Made by a program: the position numbers and the translations under genes. DNA of 42,842 nucleotides. Source: Planctomycetaceae bacterium (lineage in GTDB: Bacteria; Planctomycetota; Planctomycetia; Pirellulales; Pirellulaceae). The stretch spans positions 1 through 42,842 of the forward strand of contig JAAEMV010000118.1 in assembly GCA_024225195.1 (NCBI GenBank), given 5' to 3'. Positions 23,707-31,638 of this stretch are shown here, piece by piece. The notes under the pieces are model-generated. The model saw nothing but the letters and a program-made list of their open reading frames with translations. It searched no databases and was not told where the DNA came from. The stretch's first letter is position 1; each line of letters starts with the position of its first letter.

Positions 23707-24990
23707 TTAGGTAGACACGGGATCGACTTGACGGGGAATTGCCTGCAGCATTTGCTCGTAATGATTTTTGACTTGAATTAAATCGATTTGATTGAGAAAG
23801 CTCGAATAGGTCAAATAGCATAAGAGAAATCGCATATCCTTCGCCCAAGGTGGAAGGAATTTAGGTGGGTGACAAATCCCACGACTTGCCAAAATGCCGA
23901 TCACGGGCAAGTTTTCAAGATCTAATTTTCCACAAAACAACAACCGTAGGCAATCTGCTCTCCCCGCTGAAACCATCGTCCGTAGAAAATTATGCACCTT
24001 TAACAAGCCCTCGAGATAGAGAATGTCTTTCGTAAATGGCGCGCCGCCAGAAAGTAAACCACCTCGAAAAACCCTTCTCGAATTTTCAAATGCCTGCTCT
24101 CGATCGCCAATCCTTTCAAGATAGAAACGGTAAACTTCCAAAAAATCTGCCCCGTCAATTGCCATTTGAATCGCAATCACACGGTCGGCCAACCGTCGAA
24201 ATCGATTGAGGTCCATCGAGCCCGTAATGAATTCCGAAAACACAGCCAATCCTTCTTGAGTGGCCGTTGTCCCGGGTCGACTCGCTGCCAGAATCGAAAC
24301 ATTAGGCTGAGCCAAACCGTTCAACCAAGTCCCGACATGTACATGCGCCTCGTGGTGGATCAGCTGTCGAACGTCTCGGTCAGTGAAGTTGGCTCCACGT
24401 CGAATTCGAATCCTCGAGGGCCCGGCAAGCGCATTAGCCGACAAATCATCAACCAAAGAAACTTTCGGCGCTTTTTCACCAAATGCTTTATAGACTTCAA
24501 GACGAATTGCGGAAGCGACCTCGCTGGCCGTCACAATGGAATCATCAAGACCAGCCAGTTCCATTCCCTCGAATTTCTCGAACGTGGAATCAAACTGCAT
24601 CGCTAGTTGCAATGTCGAATTTTCATGATCAGAAAGTAAATCGTGGGGCGATCCATACAGCTCAGATGAGTATCGAAAAAAGTCAGGAGTACCACGAGCT
24701 GCCAACATCTTTGCGGCAGTCTCAATATTGAACGCCGAAACGTGGAGCCATTCGTTGACGATTCGCTCGCACTTAAAAGAGGCCCTCGCGAGAACCACGC
24801 GCTCCAGAGCATCACTCGGGTCAAACTCAGAATAAACGACTCGTGGCAACTCTTTCGCTTGATCGGCAAAAAATCGTTCGCGGACCTGAACCGGCCACGA
24901 AAGATGAGTCAAAATCCTCACAGATCGGGCGGCCTGGTTCAATAATCCGCAGGCATTTCGGATTCTCAGAGTCTCACGATTTTCCGACAT
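23707..24990 (-). CDS. DUF1704 metallopeptidase-like protein (QEGLA motif, MATCAP-like)
   Basis: This 427-residue protein matches the DUF1704 family, annotated in bacteria as flavohemoglobin expression-modulating QEGLA-motif protein. Eukaryotic relatives (MATCAP) are tyrosine carboxypeptidases that trim tubulin tails. Seen: the zinc site HHEAHVH, an HExxxH form with H213, E214 and H218, and T-T-A-T-QEGLAVFSE (245-249), whose Glu is the expected third ligand. There is no signal peptide, so it is cytoplasmic. The bacterial substrate is unknown, and the flavohemoglobin link rests on the family name only. ATG 24990 is used; no clear ribosome site is visible. It stands alone. Confidence 0.85.
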   Translation of the reverse strand: MSENRETLRIRNACGLLNQAARSVRILTHLSWPVQVRERFFADQAKELPRVVYSEFDPSDALERVVLARASFKCERIVNEWLHVSAFNIETAAKMLAARGTPDFFRYSSELYGSPHDLLSDHENSTLQLAMQFDSTFEKFEGMELAGLDDSIVTASEVASAIRLEVYKAFGEKAPKVSLVDDLSANALAGPSRIRIRRGANFTDRDVRQLIHHEAHVHVGTWLNGLAQPNVSILAASRPGTTATQEGLAVFSEFITGSMDLNRFRRLADRVIAIQMAIDGADFLEVYRFYLERIGDREQAFENSRRVFRGGLLSGGAPFTKDILYLEGLLKVHNFLRTMVSAGRADCLRLLFCGKLDLENLPVIGILASRGICHPPKFLPPWAKDMRFLLCYLTYSSFLNQIDLIQVKNHYEQMLQAIPRQVDPVST

Positions 24991-25390
24991 TTGGGCATAC
25001 CGCGTTAAATTTAAAGAAGCAATTTACAAAAGCACCTCGAAAAAACGGACTTCGCCTAAAACGAAGACTCAGAAACGAGATGATGGATCAATCCTAGGCT
25101 TGTAACAATCATCACAAATTTCACCCGCACCTTGACTATATCGTGTAAAATCTGAGAGCTCTTCAGCTCAAATGGTAACCGATACCGTATTGAGCTAGAG
25201 GAGATTGCGACCAATGACGGAAAGATTCTGCTTCGAAATCGAAAGCGGCCGAGATTTTTGAGCAATCAGCATCTCAGTCAACCAGAAGACTTTTCCCCAG
25301 ACTCCGAATTCTTCAATTCGAATCGAGTCGAAATGGTGTCGCAAAAAATTAATTGCAAACAACGAACACACTATTTCATGAGAGCTAACC
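24991..25390. other. Divergent intergenic region with a possible leader peptide
   Basis: This gap separates the DUF1704 gene from the thioredoxin-like gene. A 15-codon frame at 25214-25261 (MTERFCFEIESGRDF) is preceded by GAGGAG at 25198-25203, ten bases upstream. It could be a leader peptide or chance. GAGCTC-TTCA-GAGCTC-like repeats near 25157-25195 are short. No convincing promoter pair, terminator or RNA gene was found. Confidence 0.35.
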
Positions 25391-26575
25391 GTGCATTTTT
25401 TCAAGAAATCAATTATTGCATTTTTGGTCACCGCTGTTTCTGTGGTCCCTTTTGGAGTCCAATCCAGCTTCGCTCAAGAGGCCGACGCTGCTCCGGGTTT
25501 CACAATTGGTTCAAAAGCCCCCGACCTCGACATCGAGTTCTGGATTAGTGATCGCAATGGCCTCCTCCCTCATACAACAAAAATTGAAAAGGGCACCGTC
25601 TACGTTGTTGAATTCTGGGCTACTTGGTGCGGACCTTGTATCGCGGCAATGCCCCACATCTCTGCTCTGCAAGACAAATATTCAGACGACAATGTCCAAA
25701 TCATTAGCGTAAGCGATGAAGATATCGACACCGTCACTAACTTCCTCGAGCGTCCTGTAGCGGGCGACTCCGATGGCAAAACCTATGGCGATCTTACCAA
25801 CAACTACTCTCTGACTGTTGATCCAGATAAATCTGTTTTTAAGGACTACTTCGCCGCGGCGAAACGAACTGGAATCCCATGTGTTTTCTTGATTGGAAAA
25901 ACAGGGCAAGTGGAGTGGATCGGGCACCCAATGAAACTGGACAAACCGCTTGAAGAAGTTGTCGCAGGGGACTGGGATCGCGAAGCATTTGCCGTCGAAT
26001 ATAAGAAAGAAGAAGAACGGAGAAAGCTCAACCAAAAGTACATGATTGCGATGCGAAAAATTAGCGGAGAGATGAGAAGTGGCAACCCGGAAAAAGCACT
26101 CCAACTGATGGATGCTCTCATGGACGATGCTCAGTTCAAGCCAATGAAAAAGCAGCTGACGATGTCACGCATGGGAATTCTAATTTCCGGCAATCTACCC
26201 GAAGCACCCGGTGAGCTTGAGAAATTTACGAACCAGAATAAAAAAGATGCGATGGCACTCAACAGTATCGCTTGGGGCATCTACGAGAAACACGAGAAGA
26301 GAAATGATGTAAGTTCAGAAATCTTGGAACAGGCTAAAAAAACCGCGGAAGCAGCGGTCAAGGCAGATCCCAAAAACGGAGCGATCCTCGACACGCTCGC
26401 CCACTTCATCTACGTCGTCGATGGCAATCTCGACAAAGCAATCGAAGTTCAAGAGAAAGCCATCGCGAATGGCGGTCCACAGAAAAATGAACTCATGGCC
26501 TTTTTGAAACAACTCAAGGAAGAGAAAAAGACGGGCAAGAAACCTAAAAAATCAAAGCAGACTTTTGATTTCTAA
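25391..26575 (+). CDS. Secreted thioredoxin-like (TlpA/ResA-type) protein with TPR-like tail
   Basis: The 394-residue product has a signal peptide (cleavage near SSFA-QE, residue 28) and a TlpA/ResA-type thioredoxin domain (about 35-195). The redox pair is C80-G-P-C83 in VVEFWATWCGPCIAAMPHI. The cis-proline region is RTGIPCVFLIG, which holds an extra Cys. The C-terminal part (about 210-385) is helical with TPR-like units (LDTLAHFIYVVDGNLDKAIE) and ends in a Lys-rich tail. It probably reduces or isomerises protein disulfides outside the cytoplasm. The start is GTG 25391 with GAGAG upstream. A terminator follows at 26635, so it is a single-gene unit. Confidence 0.88.
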   Translation: MHFFKKSIIAFLVTAVSVVPFGVQSSFAQEADAAPGFTIGSKAPDLDIEFWISDRNGLLPHTTKIEKGTVYVVEFWATWCGPCIAAMPHISALQDKYSDDNVQIISVSDEDIDTVTNFLERPVAGDSDGKTYGDLTNNYSLTVDPDKSVFKDYFAAAKRTGIPCVFLIGKTGQVEWIGHPMKLDKPLEEVVAGDWDREAFAVEYKKEEERRKLNQKYMIAMRKISGEMRSGNPEKALQLMDALMDDAQFKPMKKQLTMSRMGILISGNLPEAPGELEKFTNQNKKDAMALNSIAWGIYEKHEKRNDVSSEILEQAKKTAEAAVKADPKNGAILDTLAHFIYVVDGNLDKAIEVQEKAIANGGPQKNELMAFLKQLKEEKKTGKKPKKSKQTFDF

Positions 26576-26634
26576 AATTAACAATGAAGAGAATTAGAAT
26601 CTCTTTTTAGTAAACTTTAATCGATCCGCCTATT

Positions 26635-26661
26635 GCCAGTCCGAACCCAGACTGGCTTTTT
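26635..26661 (+). terminator. Terminator after the thioredoxin-like gene
   Basis: GCCAGTC (26635-26641) pairs with GACTGGC (26650-26656) around eight bases and is followed by five T. A weaker AT-rich hairpin with T-run lies at 26587-26608. Confidence 0.75.
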
Positions 26662-26766
26662 GGTATCAAAACAAAAATCGGCCCCGCGCTTAAATCTCTG
26701 TTCTTCCCAACCGGTGGATTCCACTCGACTAAATGTAAATGATCTTTCAGTTCGACTCCAAGTTGG

Positions 26767-26795
26767 TTGAGCTCCAAGACAGAGCGTGATATGTT
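26767..26795 (+). promoter_or_regulatory. Possible promoter of the S15-type hydrolase gene
   Basis: TTGAGC (26767-26772) and TATGTT (26790-26795) are 17 bases apart and lie 40 bases before the ATG. Each hexamer has four of six consensus bases. Confidence 0.35.
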
Positions 26796-26834
26796 GAAGT
26801 TCCTACGATTTCATACGCGAGAAAGCATAATTTG

Positions 26835-28703
26835 ATGAATTCCAGATCCCCACACCGCCTGACTTACGTCCTGAACGTTTCTTTTTTAGCGTTTCTGCTT
26901 TTAACGACCCTTGCGTCGATAAGTAATGCTCAAGAGAAATCAGTTCCTCAATTTAAAGACGGTGAAGCTCAGGAAGTCGAAGGATTTAAGAATCCAAAAG
27001 ACTGGATCACTCATGATCTCTGGGTTCAAACCGACTTTGACTCCGATCAGGATGGTTCGCCGGACCGCATGCACGTCTCGGTCACTCGCCAAAAACAAAC
27101 CGACACGGAAGGCTTGAAAGTTCCTGTCGTGTACGTCACCAGCCCTTATTTTGCAGGTGTCAGTTCAACCTCCAAAGAATTCATGTGGAATCCCAGTCAT
27201 GAGCTTGGAGAGGTGCCACCTGAGCGCAACAACCCGCCGCAGATTACAACTAAAACTCAACGCCCGTTTATTAGCCAGTCTCATCACAGAGCATGGGTGC
27301 CACGAGGCTTTGCTGTTGTCCACTCCTGCTCTCCTGGAACGGGACTTTCTCAGGGCTGTCCAACGGTCGGCGGGATCAATGAATCACTGGCTCCCAAAGC
27401 CGTAGTCGATTGGCTGTGCGGCCGCGCCAAAGGGTACACCACACCGGATGGTTCAGACGAAGTTCTCGCTGACTGGTGTACTGGAAAAGTCGGAATGACA
27501 GGAACCTCATACAACGGCACACTTCCGATCGCCGCAGCGACGACAGGGGTAGACGGCCTCGAGGCTATTATCCCAATTGCTCCCAACACTTCGTACTACC
27601 ATTACTATCGGGCCAATGGCCTCGTTCGACACCCCGGAGGTTATATGGGTGAAGACATTGACGTGCTCTACAATTTCATTCATAGCGGCGATCCTGAGAA
27701 ACGCGAACATTGCGATTGCGAAGTTCGCGACAAAGAGATGGCAAACAATCAAGATCGCTTGACGGGAGACTACAACGATTTCTGGGCCGGCCGCGACTAT
27801 GCCAATGCTCTCGACAACTACAAAGCCGCAACGTTGATGGCTCATGGTTTTAATGATTGGAATGTGATGCCCAGCCACACCATTCGTATCCATGAGAAAC
27901 TGAAAGAAAAAGGCGTACCACTACAGACCTATCTCCACCAAGGAGGACATCGAGGCTACGTCCCAATGAAGCTGATGAATCGATGGTTCACTCGTTACCT
28001 CCATGGAATTGAAAATGACGTCGAGAAAGATGCGAAGGCTTGGGTCGTTCGCGAAGATGCTCGCCCGCAAAACCCAACGCCCTATGCAGACTACCCCAAC
28101 CCCGATGCTGCTCCCGTGTTACTCACGTTGGGAAAAGGTGGGAAGACCACCGGTTCATTAGAGCTCGCTGGAAACACAAAATCTGAAGGCAAAGAAACGC
28201 TTGTTGACGATGTCCAGTTCAGCGGAAAGAAACTGGCACAATCGGCTGATTCAAACAACCGCTTGCTCTACGCCACTGCCACCCTGAAAGAACCCGTCCA
28301 CCTTTCGGGAACCTCCACGCTAAAAATCAAACTCGCTTCAAATAAGCCAGCGGCCAACCTTTCAGTATGGCTAGTTTCACTTCCCTACAGTGATTCGTCA
28401 AAACTGAACGACAATATCATCACACGGGGATGGGCCGATCCACAAAACAATCTCTCACTGACCGAGAGTGCACCGCTGGTTCCAGAAAAATTTTACGAAC
28501 TCAGTTTCGAACTTGAACCGGACGATCAAATCATTCCTGCGGGGCAGAAGATTGGATTGATGATATTCTCAAGCGATCGAGACTTTACCCTCTGGCCCGA
28601 TGCGGGCACGGAATTGACGATCGACCTCGGCAGCACAACGCTAGAAATCCCCGTCGTCGGAGGCTCCGAAGCCTTCGGGAAAGCGGTTTCAAACAAAGAC
28701 TAA
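26835..28703 (+). CDS. Secreted X-Pro dipeptidyl-peptidase-type (S15) serine hydrolase
   Basis: This 622-residue exported protein (signal to about ISNAQ, 32) has the CocE/X-Pro dipeptidyl-peptidase alpha/beta-hydrolase fold. The nucleophile is S225 in TGTSYNGTLP, the acid D341 in AHGFNDWNV and the base H372 in HQGGHRGY. A C-terminal jelly-roll domain (about 420-610) is typical of the family (LYATATLKEPVHLSGTSTLKIKLAS, AGQKIGLMIFSSDRDFTLWP). Relatives cleave X-Pro dipeptides or ester substrates. The early segment is closer to Lactococcus-type PepX than to cocaine esterase, because it carries the longer SGCPTVGGINESLAPKAVVDWL-like region. ATG 26835 is used; TTG 26832 is adjacent. It probably takes part in peptide scavenging in the periplasm. 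Confidence 0.87.
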   Translation: MNSRSPHRLTYVLNVSFLAFLLLTTLASISNAQEKSVPQFKDGEAQEVEGFKNPKDWITHDLWVQTDFDSDQDGSPDRMHVSVTRQKQTDTEGLKVPVVYVTSPYFAGVSSTSKEFMWNPSHELGEVPPERNNPPQITTKTQRPFISQSHHRAWVPRGFAVVHSCSPGTGLSQGCPTVGGINESLAPKAVVDWLCGRAKGYTTPDGSDEVLADWCTGKVGMTGTSYNGTLPIAAATTGVDGLEAIIPIAPNTSYYHYYRANGLVRHPGGYMGEDIDVLYNFIHSGDPEKREHCDCEVRDKEMANNQDRLTGDYNDFWAGRDYANALDNYKAATLMAHGFNDWNVMPSHTIRIHEKLKEKGVPLQTYLHQGGHRGYVPMKLMNRWFTRYLHGIENDVEKDAKAWVVREDARPQNPTPYADYPNPDAAPVLLTLGKGGKTTGSLELAGNTKSEGKETLVDDVQFSGKKLAQSADSNNRLLYATATLKEPVHLSGTSTLKIKLASNKPAANLSVWLVSLPYSDSSKLNDNIITRGWADPQNNLSLTESAPLVPEKFYELSFELEPDDQIIPAGQKIGLMIFSSDRDFTLWPDAGTELTIDLGSTTLEIPVVGGSEAFGKAVSNKD

Positions 28704-29017
28704 GCGAGTATTTCAATAATTCGTGAGTTTACTCACCGTTCCCTTAATTGCTCGGTTGCTAGCTTTGTTACGCGCCGGTTTAGAGGTAAGGGCAAAAAGC
28801 CTACCAAACGAGGGGGTTTTTCGATTTCGTGATCGCAAAGTTTGTAGCGATCAATCGTAAAATCGTTATTAGTCGGATAAGTAAGGTAAAATGCTATAGG
28901 TTCCATCTCAGCTTAATTCGAGCCGAAAAGATATTAAGGGCAGAGACGGTCCTTCCGGTTTCGCCCCACGTGAGACCAGTGCGGTACAATTTTTCGATGT
29001 AGCGGACCACGATTTTG
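28704..29017 (+). other. Intergenic region before the pilus operon
   Basis: This gap must hold the promoter of the pseudopilin operon. Small hairpins are seen: GTGAG-TTTA-CTCAC at 28723-28736 and GATCGC with GCGATC at 28831-28852. A T-run follows GGGGG at 28812-28821, but its stem is imperfect. The segment TAAGGTAAAATGCTATAGG near 28880-28900 has -10-like hexamers without a clear -35. No RNA gene is recognised. Confidence 0.35.
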
Positions 29018-29812
29018 ATGTTCAACAACACTCAACAACAAATCTTTCCAGCACGACCAACCGTTCGATCCGGGCTGTCGCTGCTAGAATTGTTGGTGGT
29101 TCTCACGATTCTGATCGCGCTTGGTGGAATCGTCGTGTCGACTTTGCCTGGAATGCTGAAACGCACCCAGGTCGCAACCGCAGCCTCTAACATTCCTGAG
29201 ATTGACGCAACCATTCGGCGAACATCTTTGCTCTCCCAAGGTAAGATTGGGAATCGTTTTGATGCTCTGGTCGCTGGATCGGATTCCCTCGATGGCAATA
29301 TCCCAAGTTACATCGGTGGGGCAGAGATCTTTGAAACGACCAATTTAAGCGTTGCCGACGTGGGCGCCCTTCGAGAAATTGGCATTACCGAACTCGTTCC
29401 GGCTGCCACTGAAACGATCAACGCCACTTACAATTCCCACGACCAAACACCTGTAGAAATTGGCTCCGACTCGAACGTTTGCAGTCTCAGTGATGATTCC
29501 GCGACGACGCTGCTTCCTCAGGATTGGAATCTGGAGCCTGCGGAGAACGCGAAGTACATCGTAGTTGGACTAGGCGAGCAGTGTTCAATGGTCGGCGCCG
29601 GTGCAAGGGCTGCCTTCTCAGAGAGCCCAGTTCACTTTTCGGATAGCCGCGAACAAAGCCCGGACGACATGTACTCACGGTACTTATTACTGGTCGAAAT
29701 CAGATCAGTTGACGAACTTAAATCGGTTGCCCGCTATGTCGGAGCAGCGATTCCCGGTCGAGATGGAATTCACAGTGTCTCCAAGGAACTGGAGGACTAT
29801 TACACGGATTAG
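29018..29812 (+). CDS. Type IV pilin-like/pseudopilin 1
   Basis: The 264-residue product starts with a 19-residue leader ending in S-G and a prepilin-peptidase site, VRSG then LSLLELLVVLTILIALGGIV. Gly is at -1 and Glu at +5. The hydrophobic helix (about 20-45) is followed by a soluble domain with two Cys (SNVCSLSDD and GLGEQCSMVGAG). The domain is much longer than a major pilin's, so a minor pilin or pseudopilin is likely. It is the first gene of a long operon; the next pseudopilin starts 32 bases later. ATG 29018 is used. No prepilin peptidase gene is in the window. Confidence 0.82.
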   Translation: MFNNTQQQIFPARPTVRSGLSLLELLVVLTILIALGGIVVSTLPGMLKRTQVATAASNIPEIDATIRRTSLLSQGKIGNRFDALVAGSDSLDGNIPSYIGGAEIFETTNLSVADVGALREIGITELVPAATETINATYNSHDQTPVEIGSDSNVCSLSDDSATTLLPQDWNLEPAENAKYIVVGLGEQCSMVGAGARAAFSESPVHFSDSREQSPDDMYSRYLLLVEIRSVDELKSVARYVGAAIPGRDGIHSVSKELEDYYTD

Positions 29813-29844
29813 CTGCAACAGTTTTTTCGTGTTGGTAAAAAATC

Positions 29845-30555
29845 ATGGTCTACAACCGCACACACACAAATCATCAGACTTCGCAAACCACCCCGGTCAA
29901 GGTCTGCCAAAACCGCAACTCGCTTTGCTGTTTGAACCGGCGTGGTTTGACGCTTCTCGAATTATTAGTCGTGTTGGTTATTTTAATCGCGACTGCTTTG
30001 ATCATTTTCCCCACGTTCAACAATATCGATATAGTTACCCCCGCGGGAGAGGCTAACAGCCCTGTTGAGATTGCAACCCAAGCCACCCTCAATACGGTTC
30101 GAGAGGCAATGGCAGGTGAAGACGGAGTCATTGAGTCACTATCGCACAAAACAAACGCCCTCCCTCGGGAAATCAATGACTTGCTCAAAGAGGACGCTCC
30201 GGCGCACATGGAAGAAGCCGCGCCCGAACTCAAAACTTACGATCCTGTCAACAAAATTGGTTGGCATGGGCCCTACGTGCACGCGACGGGCCGCAACGAG
30301 ACAGGTGAACCAACGATCGTAGATGGTTGGGGAAATGAACTTGAATTACAAGTTGACTTTGACCAAGACGGAACCATCAATCAAACGGAATCAAAATTCA
30401 TCCGTGTCGTTTCAGCTGGTCCCAATGGCGAGATCGAAACGCCCGATGATATTGCGAATATGAAACCGGGGGAGAATGAGGTCAATGAACTGACCCTTTC
30501 CGAATGTGGTGACGATTTAGTGATGTTCCTCCGCTACCCTGATAATCGCAAATAA
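29845..30555 (+). CDS. GspG-like pseudopilin 2
   Basis: The 236-residue product carries NRRG then LTLLELLVVLVILIATALII, a classical prepilin cleavage site and membrane helix. The C-terminal part resembles the GspG calcium-binding region: GWHGPYVHA, DGWGNELELQVDFDQDGTIN, VVSAGPNGEIETPDD. From ATG 29845 the leader is 34 residues and includes three Cys, which is unusual. An internal TTG at 29932 would give a five-residue leader, the usual length, though it lacks a Shine-Dalgarno site. It is likely part of the pseudopilus core. Confidence 0.82.
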   Translation: MVYNRTHTNHQTSQTTPVKVCQNRNSLCCLNRRGLTLLELLVVLVILIATALIIFPTFNNIDIVTPAGEANSPVEIATQATLNTVREAMAGEDGVIESLSHKTNALPREINDLLKEDAPAHMEEAAPELKTYDPVNKIGWHGPYVHATGRNETGEPTIVDGWGNELELQVDFDQDGTINQTESKFIRVVSAGPNGEIETPDDIANMKPGENEVNELTLSECGDDLVMFLRYPDNRK

Positions 30556-30556
30556 C

Positions 30557-30604
30557 ACCGGAACGATACCCGGTTCTAAGACGCCGGCCTGTGAAACGCC
30601 GGCC
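30557..30604 (+). promoter_or_regulatory. Tandem GC hairpins between pseudopilin genes 2 and 3
   Basis: ACCGG (30557-30561) pairs with CCGGT (30570-30574). GCCGGC (30583-30588) pairs with a second GCCGGC (30598-30603) around a nine-base loop. No T-run follows, so they may affect mRNA stability or partial read-through within the operon. Confidence 0.4.
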
Positions 30605-30628
30605 CTAGCCATACCGAGGTCCAATGAG

Positions 30629-31525
30629 ATGGCACGCATTTGCTCAGCCAAACTTAGTCGGCTCTTCCCCAATCAGCGATTCCGTTCCGGCTTGACTCTC
30701 CTCGAGTTAATGGTCGTCCTGGTAATTTTAGCCATCGTGGCAACCGTCGCTGTTCAATCACTGCAACCTCAGGTCGATAGCCAGAGATTTGAATCCGCCG
30801 CAAGGCTACTGGAAGAAATCAAAGTTGCGACTCTCGGTCCTGCCCAAAAATTCCAGCTTGATGGCACACCAATTGTATCCGGGTTCGTCGCAGATGTTGG
30901 GCGGTTTCCACGAATCGAAACCAATGACGAAGACCCGGAAGAATATCTCTCACTCAGCGAGTTATGGTCAAACGAAAACCAACTTGCAATTCAGTTTCCA
31001 TTTCAATTTCGTGCCGGACCAGCGCAGCCCGAGGACTACTCTACCGTCCGACTTCCTTGCGGTTGGAGAGGACCTTATCTGCAGCTTCCAATCGGAACGT
31101 CAAAGCTTGTCGATCCCTGGGGACGGCCTCCCGAAACAGTCGTTGACGAAATGGGAACGCTTGAACGGTTACAAATAACGATTCCGTTATCTAACAATCA
31201 AACCGAACCCCAAGTGCTGTCAGCGAATTTGTCAGGCGGAAAAGTTCAAGTAACCGGTAAAGTCCTCCTCGATCGCCCCGAAAGTGCTACCGTTCGGATT
31301 GCATTGTTAACTCCCGACCCCAATTCCTCCTTGACGTCGCTCGTCGTATATGACGATGAAGACAAACAGCCGGGGTCTTTCTTGTTCAGTCGCGTTCCTG
31401 TCGGTTTTCGAGCTCTTGTCGCTGATGTCAACGGGAAACGACAAATCAAATACTTGCAGGTTACCCCCAACGGCCCACCCGTCATTTTTGATTTTCAAGC
31501 ACGTGCGTCGGCCATTAACGAATAA
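30629..31525 (+). CDS. Pseudopilin 3 with C-terminal beta-sandwich extension
   Basis: The 298-residue product has a leader ending RSG, then LTLLELMVVLVILAIVATVAV (Glu +5), and a soluble domain. That domain contains GWRGPYLQLPIG and LVDPWGRPPE, the positions of the GspG-like G-W-x-G-P-Y and D-x-W-G motifs. The last about 90 residues (from GGKVQVTGKVLL) resemble a carboxypeptidase-regulatory or transthyretin-like beta fold (FLFSRVPVGFRALVADVNGK), an uncommon addition to a pseudopilin. GAGGT lies nine bases before ATG 30629. It completes a set of three pseudopilins. The added domain might sit at the tip and bind substrate, which is speculation. Confidence 0.8.
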   Translation: MARICSAKLSRLFPNQRFRSGLTLLELMVVLVILAIVATVAVQSLQPQVDSQRFESAARLLEEIKVATLGPAQKFQLDGTPIVSGFVADVGRFPRIETNDEDPEEYLSLSELWSNENQLAIQFPFQFRAGPAQPEDYSTVRLPCGWRGPYLQLPIGTSKLVDPWGRPPETVVDEMGTLERLQITIPLSNNQTEPQVLSANLSGGKVQVTGKVLLDRPESATVRIALLTPDPNSSLTSLVVYDDEDKQPGSFLFSRVPVGFRALVADVNGKRQIKYLQVTPNGPPVIFDFQARASAINE

Positions 31526-31638
31526 GAATGTTCCAATTAAAACCAGACGTAGAGACCAATCCCGCTTCATTAATTAAATCACGGCAAACGTAGTCGACAA
31601 CCTCGACTGAACTGCAAATCGCTGAAATCTGCACCGCA

